Shown here piece after piece: positions 17,472 through 26,326 of a stretch of 64,000 nt of DNA. The position numbers and the translations under genes were made by a program. Source of the DNA: an uncultured Pelagibacteraceae bacterium (GTDB lineage Bacteria > Pseudomonadota > Alphaproteobacteria > Pelagibacterales > Pelagibacteraceae); assembly GCA_902595885.1 (NCBI GenBank), contig CACJRQ010000001.1, forward strand, positions 62,001 to 126,000, in the 5' to 3' direction. The stretch's first letter is position 1, and the number at the start of each line of letters is the position of its first letter. The notes beneath the pieces are model-generated. The model worked only from the letters and a program-made list of their open reading frames with translations, searched no databases and was not told the DNA's origin.

Positions 17472-18908
17472 GTGATATCGAGTTCTGTTAAATTTCTATT
17501 AAATGACAAGCTTATAGTAATCAAAAATCCTGATCCAAATCAAACGTTACTTAATTATATTAGAACTGAATTAAAAAAGACCGGAACTAAAGAGGGATGT
17601 TCAGAAGGTGGTTGTGGCGCATGTACAATTGTTTTAGGTGAATTAGTCGATAATAAAATTGAATATAAAGCAATTAATTCTTGTATTTCGTTTGTCCCAA
17701 CACTGAATGGTAAACAACTTATAATTGTGGAAGATTTAGTTTCTAAAAATGGACAACTTCATCCTGTGCAAGATGCAATGGTGAAATTTCATGGCTCTCA
17801 ATGTGGTTTCTGCACACCAGGATTTGTTATGTCGTTATTTTCAATGTTTAAAAATAATAAAAATCTTAATAATGAATTAATATCAGATTCTATATCCGGT
17901 AATTTATGTCGTTGTACTGGTTACAGACCCATAATTGATGCTGCAAAAAGTTTAAATAAAATAAATAAAAATGATCAATTTTCTAAAAATAAAAATAAAA
18001 TTATTCAGCAATTAAAAAAAATTAAACCAAAAAATATTTATATTAAAAAAGATGATAAAATTTATTTTTCACCAAAAAATATTAAAGATTTAAAAGGTAT
18101 AATTAAAAAACATTCTAATTTTAGTTTTCTTGCTGGAGGTACTGACTTATCTTTAAAAGTTACAAAAGAGAGAAAAGAAATTCCATTTATAATTGATTTA
18201 AAAGAAATTAATGAATTAGATTTTATCAAAGTAAGTAAAAATTATTTAGAAGTTGGTTCCGCTACACCTTTAATAAAATTTGAAAAAGAAATTAAAAAGC
18301 ATTATCCAGATTTTTATTCGGTTCTTAAGAGATATGGCTCTGTTCAAATTCGGAATGTGGGAACTATAGGTGGCAATATTGCAACTGCATCTCCAATAGG
18401 AGATTCATTACCAATTCTACTATCATTAAATGCAGAGGTTTTAATTGAAAGTTTTAATAAAAGAAAAGTATTACCTTTAAATAATTTTTTTCTTGATTAC
18501 AGAAAAACTAAATTAAAAAACAATGAATTTATACACTCAATTAAAATACCATTATTTAAGAAAAATATTTTTAAGGCATTTAAGATCTCAAAAAGATTTG
18601 ATGATGATATTTCATCTGTTTGTGGATCTTTTAATTTTGAGATTAATAATAATAAAATTAAAGAGGTTTATATTGCATATGGAGGTATGGCTGCTGTACC
18701 AAAAAGAGCTAAAGCATGTGAGGAAATTCTTAAAAATAAGCCTCTTAGCATCAATACTTTTGATCAAGCAAAAAAATATTTAGAAAAAGATTTAAGTCCT
18801 ATTGGAGACATGAGAGCTAGTAAAGAATATAGACTAGAGATAGCAAAAAATTTATTGATGAAATGTTTTGTAGAAATAAATTCTAATAAGTTATCAAGAG
18901 TAAATTAA
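17472..18908 (+). CDS. xdhA: Xanthine dehydrogenase small subunit (FeS/FAD)
   Basis: The electron-transfer subunit of a two-subunit XDH that oxidises hypoxanthine and xanthine to urate. The first [2Fe-2S] domain has CSEGGCGAC (Cys43, 48, 51) plus Cys71; the second has QCGFCTPGF and CRCTGYRP. An FAD domain follows from about residue 180, with FLAGGTDLSL and GTIGGNIATASPIGD, and a CO dehydrogenase flavoprotein C-terminal domain closes it. The 478-residue length matches bacterial XdhA. It starts with GTG and abuts xdhB. No XdhC cofactor-insertion chaperone is present in the window. Confidence 0.95.
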   Translation: MISSSVKFLLNDKLIVIKNPDPNQTLLNYIRTELKKTGTKEGCSEGGCGACTIVLGELVDNKIEYKAINSCISFVPTLNGKQLIIVEDLVSKNGQLHPVQDAMVKFHGSQCGFCTPGFVMSLFSMFKNNKNLNNELISDSISGNLCRCTGYRPIIDAAKSLNKINKNDQFSKNKNKIIQQLKKIKPKNIYIKKDDKIYFSPKNIKDLKGIIKKHSNFSFLAGGTDLSLKVTKERKEIPFIIDLKEINELDFIKVSKNYLEVGSATPLIKFEKEIKKHYPDFYSVLKRYGSVQIRNVGTIGGNIATASPIGDSLPILLSLNAEVLIESFNKRKVLPLNNFFLDYRKTKLKNNEFIHSIKIPLFKKNIFKAFKISKRFDDDISSVCGSFNFEINNNKIKEVYIAYGGMAAVPKRAKACEEILKNKPLSINTFDQAKKYLEKDLSPIGDMRASKEYRLEIAKNLLMKCFVEINSNKLSRVN

Positions 18909-21212
18909 ATGAGCAAAGAGAACTATATTGAAGAAATAAGACCACATGATAGTGCCTATAAGCATGTCAGTGGATATGCAGAGTATACCGATGATATTAA
19001 TGAGCCAAAAAATACAATTTATGGCGCTATTGGTTTAAGTAAAAAAGCCCATGCAATAATCAAAAATATAAACCTAACTGAAGTAAAAAAAAGTGAAGGA
19101 GTTATATCGGTAGTGACTCAAACGGATATCCCTGGTAGGAATGACGTAGGTCCTGTTTTTGAAGGTGATCCAATCTTTCCAGAAAAAAAAGTAGAGTTTT
19201 TTGGTCAGCCATTATTCGCTGTAGCTGCTACAACTACAGAACTTGCTAGAAAGGCAGTATTAAAAGCTAAAGTTACCTATAAAGATTTAAAACCTGTTAT
19301 TACAATTAAAGAAGCTTTAAATAAGAGGCAATTTTTATTTAAACCTAGAAAAGTTAAAAAAGGTAATCCTTCTAAAAAAATAAAAAATTCAAAAAATAAT
19401 TTAAAAGGAAATTTTACAACCGGAAGTCAAGAGCACTTTTATTTAGAGGGTCAAGCAGCTTTTGTTATTCCAAAAGAAGATGATAATTTTTTAGTCTATA
19501 GTTCAACGCAACATCCATCGGAAACGCAACAATTAATTGCAAAAATGTTTAATCAAAAAAGTAATTCAATAAATGTTGAAGTCAGAAGAATTGGAGGTGG
19601 GTTTGGAGGAAAGGAAACAAATTTTATGACAGCGTGTATTTGTGCGTTGTTGGCAAAAAAATCAGGGCAGCCAGTCAAACTAAGATTAGATAGAGATGAT
19701 GATATAATATTGACTGGTAAAAGACATGAATTTTTATCTGAATATGAAGTTGGTTTTAATGATGAAGGTATTATTGAAGGATTAAAAATAAACTTATCCT
19801 CAAATTGTGGAATGTCACCTGATTTATCAGCTGCAATAAATGAGAGAGCTTTGCTTCATATAGATAATGCATATTATATTCCAGATATTGAGGTAATAAA
19901 TAATCTATGCAAGACAAATATTCCAACTTCGACTGCATTCAGAGGCTTCGGTGGAAATCAAGGGATGATGGCTATAGAAAATATTATAGATAATATATCA
20001 AGGTATTTAAAAAAAGATCCTATAGAAGTCAGAAAGAAAAATTTTTATCAAAAAGATAAACGAAATGTAACTCATTATGGGATGAAAATTGAAGATAACG
20101 TTATTAACGAAATATTTAAAAATCTAGAAAATAAATCTAATTATAAGAAAAGATATTCTGATATAAGAAAATTTAATGAAAAAAATAGATTTAAAAAGAA
20201 GGGTATAGCTATTACACCGTTAAAATTTGGCATTTCTTTTACAACAATTCACTTAAATCAAGCTGGAGCTTTAGTTCACATTTATACAGACGGCAGCGTT
20301 TATTTAAATCATGGGGGTATTGAAATGGGTCAGGGGACCCACACAAAGATAGCTCAAATAGTGGCTAATTCTTTAGGACTACCCTATAGTTTAGTTCATA
20401 TTTCTTCAACAAATACAGCCAAGGTTCCAAATACTTCGGCTAGTGCCGCTTCTTCAACAACTGATCTTAATGGTGCTGCAGCATTAAATGCAGTAGCAAA
20501 AATTAAATTAAATTTAGAAAAATTTATTAAGAAAAAATATAAGATCTACAACCAAGAGGCAATTTATAAAGATCAATATATAATATTTGGAAACAGACAA
20601 TTTGAATTTAAAAGCATAATTCAAGAGGCATATTTAAATAGAATTTCTCTTTCTTCATCAGGCTTCTACTCAACACCAAAAATTAATTTTGATAAAAAAA
20701 AATTTAGAGGAAGACCTTTTTATTACTTTTGTTACGGAGCAGCTGTTTCTGAAGTAACTGTAGATACATTGACTGGTGAAAATATACTGGAAAGAGTGGA
20801 TATCTTGCATGATGCCGGTAAACCAATAAATCCAGCCCTAGAACTAGGTCAGATAGAGGGTGGTTTTATTCAAGGGCAAGGTTGGCTAACAATAGAGGAA
20901 TTGAAATGGAAATCAGATGGTCAGATTACAACTTTTTCTCCATCGACTTATAAAATACCTGCGGTAAGTGATATTCCAAAAAAATTTAATGTAGAAATTT
21001 TTAAGGAGGGATTAAACAAAGAAAAAGTTGTTAATAAAGCAAAAACAACTGGTGAACCCCCTTTGATGCTAGCCATGAGTGTTTTTTATGCAATAAAAGA
21101 TGCAGTTGCTTCAATTGGAAATTATCAGTTTGCACCAGAACTAAATGCACCAGCAACCCCTGAAAGAATTTTAATGAGCATTAACAAAATTAAAAATAAA
21201 ATAAAAAATTAA
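18909..21212 (+). CDS. xdhB: Xanthine dehydrogenase large subunit (molybdenum)
   Basis: The catalytic molybdopterin subunit, 767 residues. Molybdenum-site motifs are clear: QEHFYLEGQAA, GGGFGGKE, the substrate-binding Arg in TAFRGFGGNQGM, EMGQGTHTK, and the catalytic Glu in TTGEPPLMLA near the C-terminus. These last two features fit XDH rather than aldehyde or CO dehydrogenases, and the neighbours (guaD, puuD) agree. It forms a heterotetramer with XdhA in the cytosol and feeds urate to PuuD. Only 1 base separates it from guaD. Confidence 0.95.
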   Translation: MSKENYIEEIRPHDSAYKHVSGYAEYTDDINEPKNTIYGAIGLSKKAHAIIKNINLTEVKKSEGVISVVTQTDIPGRNDVGPVFEGDPIFPEKKVEFFGQPLFAVAATTTELARKAVLKAKVTYKDLKPVITIKEALNKRQFLFKPRKVKKGNPSKKIKNSKNNLKGNFTTGSQEHFYLEGQAAFVIPKEDDNFLVYSSTQHPSETQQLIAKMFNQKSNSINVEVRRIGGGFGGKETNFMTACICALLAKKSGQPVKLRLDRDDDIILTGKRHEFLSEYEVGFNDEGIIEGLKINLSSNCGMSPDLSAAINERALLHIDNAYYIPDIEVINNLCKTNIPTSTAFRGFGGNQGMMAIENIIDNISRYLKKDPIEVRKKNFYQKDKRNVTHYGMKIEDNVINEIFKNLENKSNYKKRYSDIRKFNEKNRFKKKGIAITPLKFGISFTTIHLNQAGALVHIYTDGSVYLNHGGIEMGQGTHTKIAQIVANSLGLPYSLVHISSTNTAKVPNTSASAASSTTDLNGAAALNAVAKIKLNLEKFIKKKYKIYNQEAIYKDQYIIFGNRQFEFKSIIQEAYLNRISLSSSGFYSTPKINFDKKKFRGRPFYYFCYGAAVSEVTVDTLTGENILERVDILHDAGKPINPALELGQIEGGFIQGQGWLTIEELKWKSDGQITTFSPSTYKIPAVSDIPKKFNVEIFKEGLNKEKVVNKAKTTGEPPLMLAMSVFYAIKDAVASIGNYQFAPELNAPATPERILMSINKIKNKIKN

Positions 21213-21213
21213 A

Positions 21214-21684
21214 ATGGAAGATAAAAAAAAATTTATGGCGAAAGCTATTGAGCTTTCAATAAATAGTGCAAATACAATTGGCGGTCCCTTTGGAAGTATT
21301 ATAGTTAAGGATGATAAGATTATTGCAGAGGGTTCAAATAAAGTTACTTCTTCAAATGATCCAACTGCTCATGGAGAAATAGTAGCAATTAGAGAAGCCT
21401 GTAAAAATTTAAATACTTTTGATCTTTCTGGATGTGAGATTTATACATCTTGTGAACCTTGTCCGATGTGTCTCTCAGCAATTTATTGGTCAAGATTAGA
21501 TAAAATATATTATGCAAATACTAGAGAAGATGCAAAAAATATAGATTTCGATGACTCATTTATTTATACAGAAATCCCAAAAAAAATTGATGATAGGAAA
21601 ATTAAAATGGTTCAAATGCTCAGAGATGAAGCTTTAAAAGCATTTGAAATTTGGGATAAAAAAGTAGATAAAATAAAATACTAA
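21214..21684 (+). CDS. guaD: Guanine deaminase (CDA-fold)
   Basis: Deaminates guanine to xanthine, the entry step of this operon. The 156-residue length equals that of Bacillus GuaD, a cytidine-deaminase-fold enzyme. Zinc ligands and the catalytic Glu are in TAHGEIVAIREA, and CEPCPMCLSAIYW supplies the two zinc cysteines. The C-terminal region with DDSFIYTEIP is typical of the guanine-specific group. The last base of its stop codon is the first base of the puuD ATG. Other CDA-fold substrates are possible, but the context strongly favours guanine. Confidence 0.9.
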   Translation: MEDKKKFMAKAIELSINSANTIGGPFGSIIVKDDKIIAEGSNKVTSSNDPTAHGEIVAIREACKNLNTFDLSGCEIYTSCEPCPMCLSAIYWSRLDKIYYANTREDAKNIDFDDSFIYTEIPKKIDDRKIKMVQMLRDEALKAFEIWDKKVDKIKY

Positions 21685-22592
21685 TGGAATTTTTACCTTA
21701 TACAATAAAATGGTTAGAAGTTATTCTTAGATGGGGCCATGTATTATTTGCAATATTATGGGTAGGTAATAGTTTTTTATTTAATTACTTAGATAATAAT
21801 TTAAATAAAAATATAACAAGTGATGATATCGATGGTGAAGGATATCTGATGCATTCTGGTTTTTTTTATAAACTTTCAAGGTTAAAAACATCTCCACCTC
21901 AAGATTACTTAAATAGATTAGTAATCTTTAAGTGGCAAAGTTACTTAACTTTTGTAACAGGAATGTTGCTCTTAGTTGTAATTTACTATTATAACGCTGG
22001 AGTATTAATGGTTGATAAGCGTGTTCTTTTAATGCCTCCTAGTTATGCAATTATTATTTCACTTTTATCATTGATTTTAGCTTGGTTTATTTATGATCTT
22101 TTATGTAAATCAAAATTAATTGAGAATAATATTTTATTTATATCCTTAGGAATAATTTTGTTAGCAGTTGTTTCATTTGGACTTACAAAATTATTTGGAC
22201 CAAAATTTGCAATTTTAAGTGTTGGATTAATCATTGGTACTAATATGTTTGGTAATGTTTTTACAGTAATTATACCCAATCAAATGAACATAATTAGTAG
22301 TAGTGAAAGAGGTGAAAAATTTGATATGAGTCTGTCTCTAGCAGCTAAACAGAGATCAATTCATAATAATTATTCCACTTTTTTAGTTTTATTTATTATG
22401 CTTTCTGGGCATTCGAGCTTTTTAGTTTATCATCAATATAATTGGTTAATATTGTGTGCGATTGCTGTTATTTCTGGTGTAGCAAGACATTATTTTAATT
22501 TAAGAGGAAGAAACATTCATAGGTTGTATATTTTAATATCTTCAATAATTGCACTTATCGTTCTTGCAGTTTTAGTTTTATTATTTAAATAA
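21684..22592 (+). CDS. puuD: PuuD-type membrane urate oxidase lacking its cytochrome domain
   Basis: PuuD oxidises urate to 5-hydroxyisourate at the inner membrane and passes electrons to cytochrome c. The 302-residue protein matches only the membrane (DUF989/Urate_ox_N) part: ILRWGHVLFAILWVGNSF in helix 1, YLTFVTGMLLL, PPSYAIIISLLSL, GTNMFGNVFTVIIPNQ, HNNYSTFLVLFIMLSGHSSF and a final hydrophobic helix ending at the stop. Family members of about 400 residues continue into a CxxCH domain; here the frame stops right after the last helix. I see no CxxCH downstream, so this is a stand-alone form rather than a frameshift. It sits between guaD and the phosphoribosyltransferase. Confidence 0.9.
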   Translation: MEFLPYTIKWLEVILRWGHVLFAILWVGNSFLFNYLDNNLNKNITSDDIDGEGYLMHSGFFYKLSRLKTSPPQDYLNRLVIFKWQSYLTFVTGMLLLVVIYYYNAGVLMVDKRVLLMPPSYAIIISLLSLILAWFIYDLLCKSKLIENNILFISLGIILLAVVSFGLTKLFGPKFAILSVGLIIGTNMFGNVFTVIIPNQMNIISSSERGEKFDMSLSLAAKQRSIHNNYSTFLVLFIMLSGHSSFLVYHQYNWLILCAIAVISGVARHYFNLRGRNIHRLYILISSIIALIVLAVLVLLFK

Positions 22593-22608
22593 ATAGATAT
22601 AAAAAATT

Positions 22609-23133
22609 ATGTCTGAAAAAATGATTGTCAGCTGGGACGAGTACAACAAAACTGTTGAGAAGCTTGCAATCCAAATTGATGAGAGCGGATATAAACCAAC
22701 TATACTAATTGGTATCATGCGTGGAGCAGCGCCGATGATAGATGTTTTAAGTAGAATTTTTAAATTAAAATGTGCGTATCTTGCAGTTGAGTCTTACAGT
22801 GGTAAGGGAGTAGAGGATGAGCAAGGTGATATTGTCTTTTCAAGAGAAATGAGTTCGATAGCACCCAATATGGGTGGAAAAATACTTTTATGTGATGATT
22901 TATCTGACACAGGCATCACTTTTAACAAAAGTATAGATTGGTTAAAAAAATACGAACCCATTAAAGATAAAATAGAAGATATTAAAACCGCAACATTATT
23001 TAAAAAAAAGAAATCAACATTTGAGCCAGACTTCTGTGCAAATAAACTTCCTGATAATCCTTGGATAGTACAGCCCTTCGAAATTTATGAAGAATTAAGG
23101 ATTGAAGAAATCAAAAAAAAACATCATATATAA
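22609..23133 (+). CDS. Purine phosphoribosyltransferase (xanthine/guanine type)
   Basis: A 174-residue type I phosphoribosyltransferase. The PRPP loop is LLCDDLSDTGITF (the paired acidic residues are seen), with GIMRGAAPMIDVLSR as the pyrophosphate-binding region near the N-terminus and NPWIVQPFEIYEE near the C-terminus. The family includes Gpt (xanthine-guanine) and related hypoxanthine enzymes. As the last gene of the xdh operon it would return guanine or xanthine to the nucleotide pool, competing with catabolism. The exact base is inferred from the operon. Confidence 0.8.
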   Translation: MSEKMIVSWDEYNKTVEKLAIQIDESGYKPTILIGIMRGAAPMIDVLSRIFKLKCAYLAVESYSGKGVEDEQGDIVFSREMSSIAPNMGGKILLCDDLSDTGITFNKSIDWLKKYEPIKDKIEDIKTATLFKKKKSTFEPDFCANKLPDNPWIVQPFEIYEELRIEEIKKKHHI

Positions 23134-23161
23134 AAAAGGCCAGTTAAAAAACCGGCCTTTT
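23134..23161. terminator. Bidirectional intrinsic terminator
   Basis: Perfect arms AAAAGGCC and GGCCTTTT flank a 12-base loop, and the A/T arms supply a U tract on either strand. It lies immediately after the phosphoribosyltransferase stop and before the convergent BMP gene end, so it can end both transcripts. Confidence 0.85.
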
Positions 23162-23183
23162 AAAATTTTTAAATGAAAACTGA

Positions 23184-24254
23184 TTACTTAGGTATATCTC
23201 CTTCAACACCTTTAACGTAAGTCATCATTCCTGCAAGCATTCCATCATCTGCAGTTTTTCCTTCTGCTACCATTAAATTACCTTTCTGGTCATAAATTGG
23301 TCCTGTGAAAGAATGAACTTTACCAGATGCTAAATCTGCTTGAAGTTTTTTAACTTTTGATCTTAGGTCAGCTGGCATTTGTGAGTCTAAATCTGATATC
23401 ACCACCATACCGTCTCCAATACCGTGCCAAGTATCTTTTTGATTCCATGTACCGTTCGCAACAGCTTTAACTCTGTCCACGTAATATGGTCCCCAATTGT
23501 TTTCAACTGAGGTCAATACAGCTTTAGGAGCAAACTTGTCCATATCACTTGCTTGTCCAAAAGCATATACTCCAGCTTTTTCAGCCATTTGAACAATGGC
23601 AGTACTATCTGTATGCTGAGCAATTACATCGGCACCTTGATCGATTAAAGCTTTTGCTGCCTCTGCTTCTTTACCTGGATCGTACCAAGTGAAAGCCCAA
23701 ACAATTTTAGTCTTAATATTTGGATTAACTTTTTGAGCCGCTAAAGTAAATGAATTGATACCCCTGATAACCTCAGGAATTGGAAAAGATGCCACATAAC
23801 CAATAACATTTGATTTTGTCATAGTTCCAGCAATTGTTCCTAAGATTGTTCTACCTTCGTAGAATCTAGCTGCGTATGTAGAAACATTTGGATGTTCTCT
23901 TTTATATCCAGTAGCATGTTCAAATTTTACATTTGGAAACTCTTTTGCAACTTTGTTAGTTGGATTCATATATCCAAAACTAGTTGTAAAGATAACATCA
24001 TGACCAGAATTAGCTAATTGTCTAAGAACTCTCTCAGCATCAGCACTTTCTGGAACACCTTCTACGTAAGTTGTTTTAAATCCGGCAGCTTCAACAGCTT
24101 TTCTACCTACATCATGCTGATATGTCCATCCATGGTCACCAGTTGGGCCAATATAAACAAATGCTGCTTTAACATCTTTTGCAATTGCAGCCACAGTAAA
24201 CGTAAATAATAAAACTAAAGAAGAGACGAAAGAACGAATAAAAAATTTATGCAT
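23184..24254 (-). CDS. BMP-family ABC transporter substrate-binding protein
   Basis: A 356-residue periplasmic binding protein of the basic membrane protein (PnrA/TmpC-like) family, whose characterised members bind purine nucleosides. The signal peptide runs to about residue 25 (LLFTFTVAAIA) with no lipobox, as expected for a soluble Gram-negative binding protein. Family segments include FVYIGPTGDHGWTYQHDVGRK, FKTTYVEGVPES, FTTSFGYMNP and IAQHTDSTAIV. It is the last gene of the leftward transporter operon, after a 78-base gap with its own strong-looking ribosome site. The neighbouring purine genes suggest a purine nucleoside or base; the ligand is inferred. Confidence 0.9.
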   Translation of the reverse strand: MHKFFIRSFVSSLVLLFTFTVAAIAKDVKAAFVYIGPTGDHGWTYQHDVGRKAVEAAGFKTTYVEGVPESADAERVLRQLANSGHDVIFTTSFGYMNPTNKVAKEFPNVKFEHATGYKREHPNVSTYAARFYEGRTILGTIAGTMTKSNVIGYVASFPIPEVIRGINSFTLAAQKVNPNIKTKIVWAFTWYDPGKEAEAAKALIDQGADVIAQHTDSTAIVQMAEKAGVYAFGQASDMDKFAPKAVLTSVENNWGPYYVDRVKAVANGTWNQKDTWHGIGDGMVVISDLDSQMPADLRSKVKKLQADLASGKVHSFTGPIYDQKGNLMVAEGKTADDGMLAGMMTYVKGVEGDIPK

Positions 24255-24332
24255 AAATTTATTTCCCCTTTTGATTTTTTAATAAGATTAAATTTAGATT
24301 AAATTACCTAAAAAAAAATAATTATTTTACAA

Positions 24333-25265
24333 TTAATTGTCTTTATAAAAAGATTTCCCCAGAGAACTAGGAGTACTTAGCCTTATTTTTCTACTATCAC
24401 GAGAAATTACAACCAAAACTATTATTGTAACAATGTAGGGTAGAGCTGTTAAAAATTGTACAGGTATTCTTACTCCAATAGCCTGCATATGAAATTGAAT
24501 TATTGTTAACCCACCAAAAATCATAGCACCAATTAAAATTTTAATTGGGTTCCACGTTGAGAAAACCACCAAAGCCAATGCGATCCAACCTCTTCCACCT
24601 GTCATATTTTCAATCCACTGAGGAGTATAAATCATGGATAAATATGCACCAGCAAGTCCACTCATTGCGCCTCCATAAAGTATACAAGCGTAACGAACTA
24701 ACCTAACATTTATTCCTTGATTAGATGCAGACTCAGGTGAGTCACCTACAGCTCTTACAATTAATCCAGTTTTCGTTTTTTTTAAAAAATAGCTAGTTAT
24801 GAAGGGAAGGGCAAAAGCAAAATAAAAAACAATTGAATGTCCAAATAATATTGGACCCAAAAGTGGTATTGTGTCTTTAAAACCTTCAAACAAAACAGGA
24901 AACTCTTTTCCAGGAATACCTACAAAATTTTTTCCTATCATCGCAGAAATACCAATTCCAAATATGGTAAGCGCTAAACCAGTAGCAACATGATTTGTGA
25001 TCAATGTTTGAGTAAGGAATGCAAAAATAGTTGATATTAAAACTCCAGCTAACATTGCCCCAAAAATTGCAATAATTAAACTTCCTGTAACAGTCATTAA
25101 TGCGAAACCTGAAATAGCACCAATGATCATCATTCCTTCAACACCAAGGTTTAAAACTCCAGACCTTTCTGTAATAAGTTCACCACAAGACGCTAAGATC
25201 AAAGGAACAGCAGAGGCCATAATTGAAGCAATTATCAGTCCAATAAAATTTATATCGATGATCAT
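24333..25265 (-). CDS. ABC transporter permease (BMP/nucleoside type, second)
   Basis: A 310-residue inner-membrane permease of the BPD_transp_2 family, with about eight to nine helices. ERSGVLNLGVEGMMIIGA near residue 33 is the signature of the shorter of the two permeases in BMP-type systems, and the coupling region ESASNQGINVRLVRY follows. It overlaps the partner permease by 4 bases. Together they form the channel for the importer whose binding protein is encoded downstream. Confidence 0.92.
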   Translation of the reverse strand: MIIDINFIGLIIASIMASAVPLILASCGELITERSGVLNLGVEGMMIIGAISGFALMTVTGSLIIAIFGAMLAGVLISTIFAFLTQTLITNHVATGLALTIFGIGISAMIGKNFVGIPGKEFPVLFEGFKDTIPLLGPILFGHSIVFYFAFALPFITSYFLKKTKTGLIVRAVGDSPESASNQGINVRLVRYACILYGGAMSGLAGAYLSMIYTPQWIENMTGGRGWIALALVVFSTWNPIKILIGAMIFGGLTIIQFHMQAIGVRIPVQFLTALPYIVTIIVLVVISRDSRKIRLSTPSSLGKSFYKDN

Positions 25266-26326
25266 TTTTTTGAACCTATAAATTTAAATTTGAAAAAAAG
25301 TAAATAATCTGATGCAAGAAGAAAAAATAAAATCATTCCTTGAAAAACCTGACCAGTATATTTAGGTATTTGCATAAATATTTGAGCTGTTTCAGCACCA
25401 AGATAAGTTATTGCAACAACTAGAGACGCAAAGATGATACCAACAGGATGTAAACGACCTAAAAACGCTACAATTATAGCAGTAAAACCATAATCTGGAG
25501 AAATTTCTCTATGAAGCTGTCCAATAGGCCCAGTTATTTCTCCAACTCCAGCCAAACCTGCGCAAGCACCACTTATTAAAAAAACGAGTATGATCATTTT
25601 TTTACCTTTGTATCCAGCATATTTTGCTGTCTTTAAACTAAAACCTGAAACTTTCATTTGGAACCCTAAATACGTTTTATAAAAAACAAACCAACTGATA
25701 ACCACTGCAGTTAAAGCTAAAAATATTCCTGCGTGAATTCTTAGTCCTTCAAATAATAACGGAAGTTTAGCAGAGTCACTGAACTGTCTGGTTTCAGGAA
25801 AATTAAATCCCTCTGGATTGCTCCAAGGGCCAACAACAAGATAGTCCAAAATTAATTTTGAAACATATACCAACATAAGACTTACTAATATTTCATTTGT
25901 ATTAAAGTAAGTTTTTAAGATAGCGGGTATTGACGCATAAAGCATACCACCGATTGCACCAGCTAAAATTACTATTGGAAGAATATAAAAACCTTCTTGC
26001 TCATAAAACAATAATGCAACTCCTCCAGAAACTATCGCCCCGAAAGTTAATTGTCCTTCGGCTCCAATATTCCAGTTATTACTTTTAAAACAAAAAGATA
26101 AACCGATTGCTATTAAACAAAGAGGTGTAGCTTTTAATAGTAATTCACTGAAACCATATTTATCTGCAATTGGAACTATGAAAAAAAATTTAAGAGCTTC
26201 AAATGGTTTAAAACCTAAAATAAAAAAAATCAAACCTCCCGCTACTAATGTTAGAAAAATAGCTAACACAGGTGTAAAGAAAAAAATAGCTCTTGATGGT
26301 TGGTCTCTTTTTACGATTTTAATCAA
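25262..26326 (-). CDS. ABC transporter permease (BMP/nucleoside type, first)
   Basis: A 354-residue permease, the longer partner, with about nine to ten helices and the family segments SFCFKSNNWNIGAEGQLTFGA and GFSLKTAKYAGYKGKKM (coupling helix). Related pairs in nucleoside importers (RnsC/RnsD, NupB/NupC types) have the same size difference. It overlaps the ATPase upstream and the second permease downstream by 4 bases each, so all are co-translated. Confidence 0.92.
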   Translation of the reverse strand: MIKIVKRDQPSRAIFFFTPVLAIFLTLVAGGLIFFILGFKPFEALKFFFIVPIADKYGFSELLLKATPLCLIAIGLSFCFKSNNWNIGAEGQLTFGAIVSGGVALLFYEQEGFYILPIVILAGAIGGMLYASIPAILKTYFNTNEILVSLMLVYVSKLILDYLVVGPWSNPEGFNFPETRQFSDSAKLPLLFEGLRIHAGIFLALTAVVISWFVFYKTYLGFQMKVSGFSLKTAKYAGYKGKKMIILVFLISGACAGLAGVGEITGPIGQLHREISPDYGFTAIIVAFLGRLHPVGIIFASLVVAITYLGAETAQIFMQIPKYTGQVFQGMILFFLLASDYLLFFKFKFIGSKK

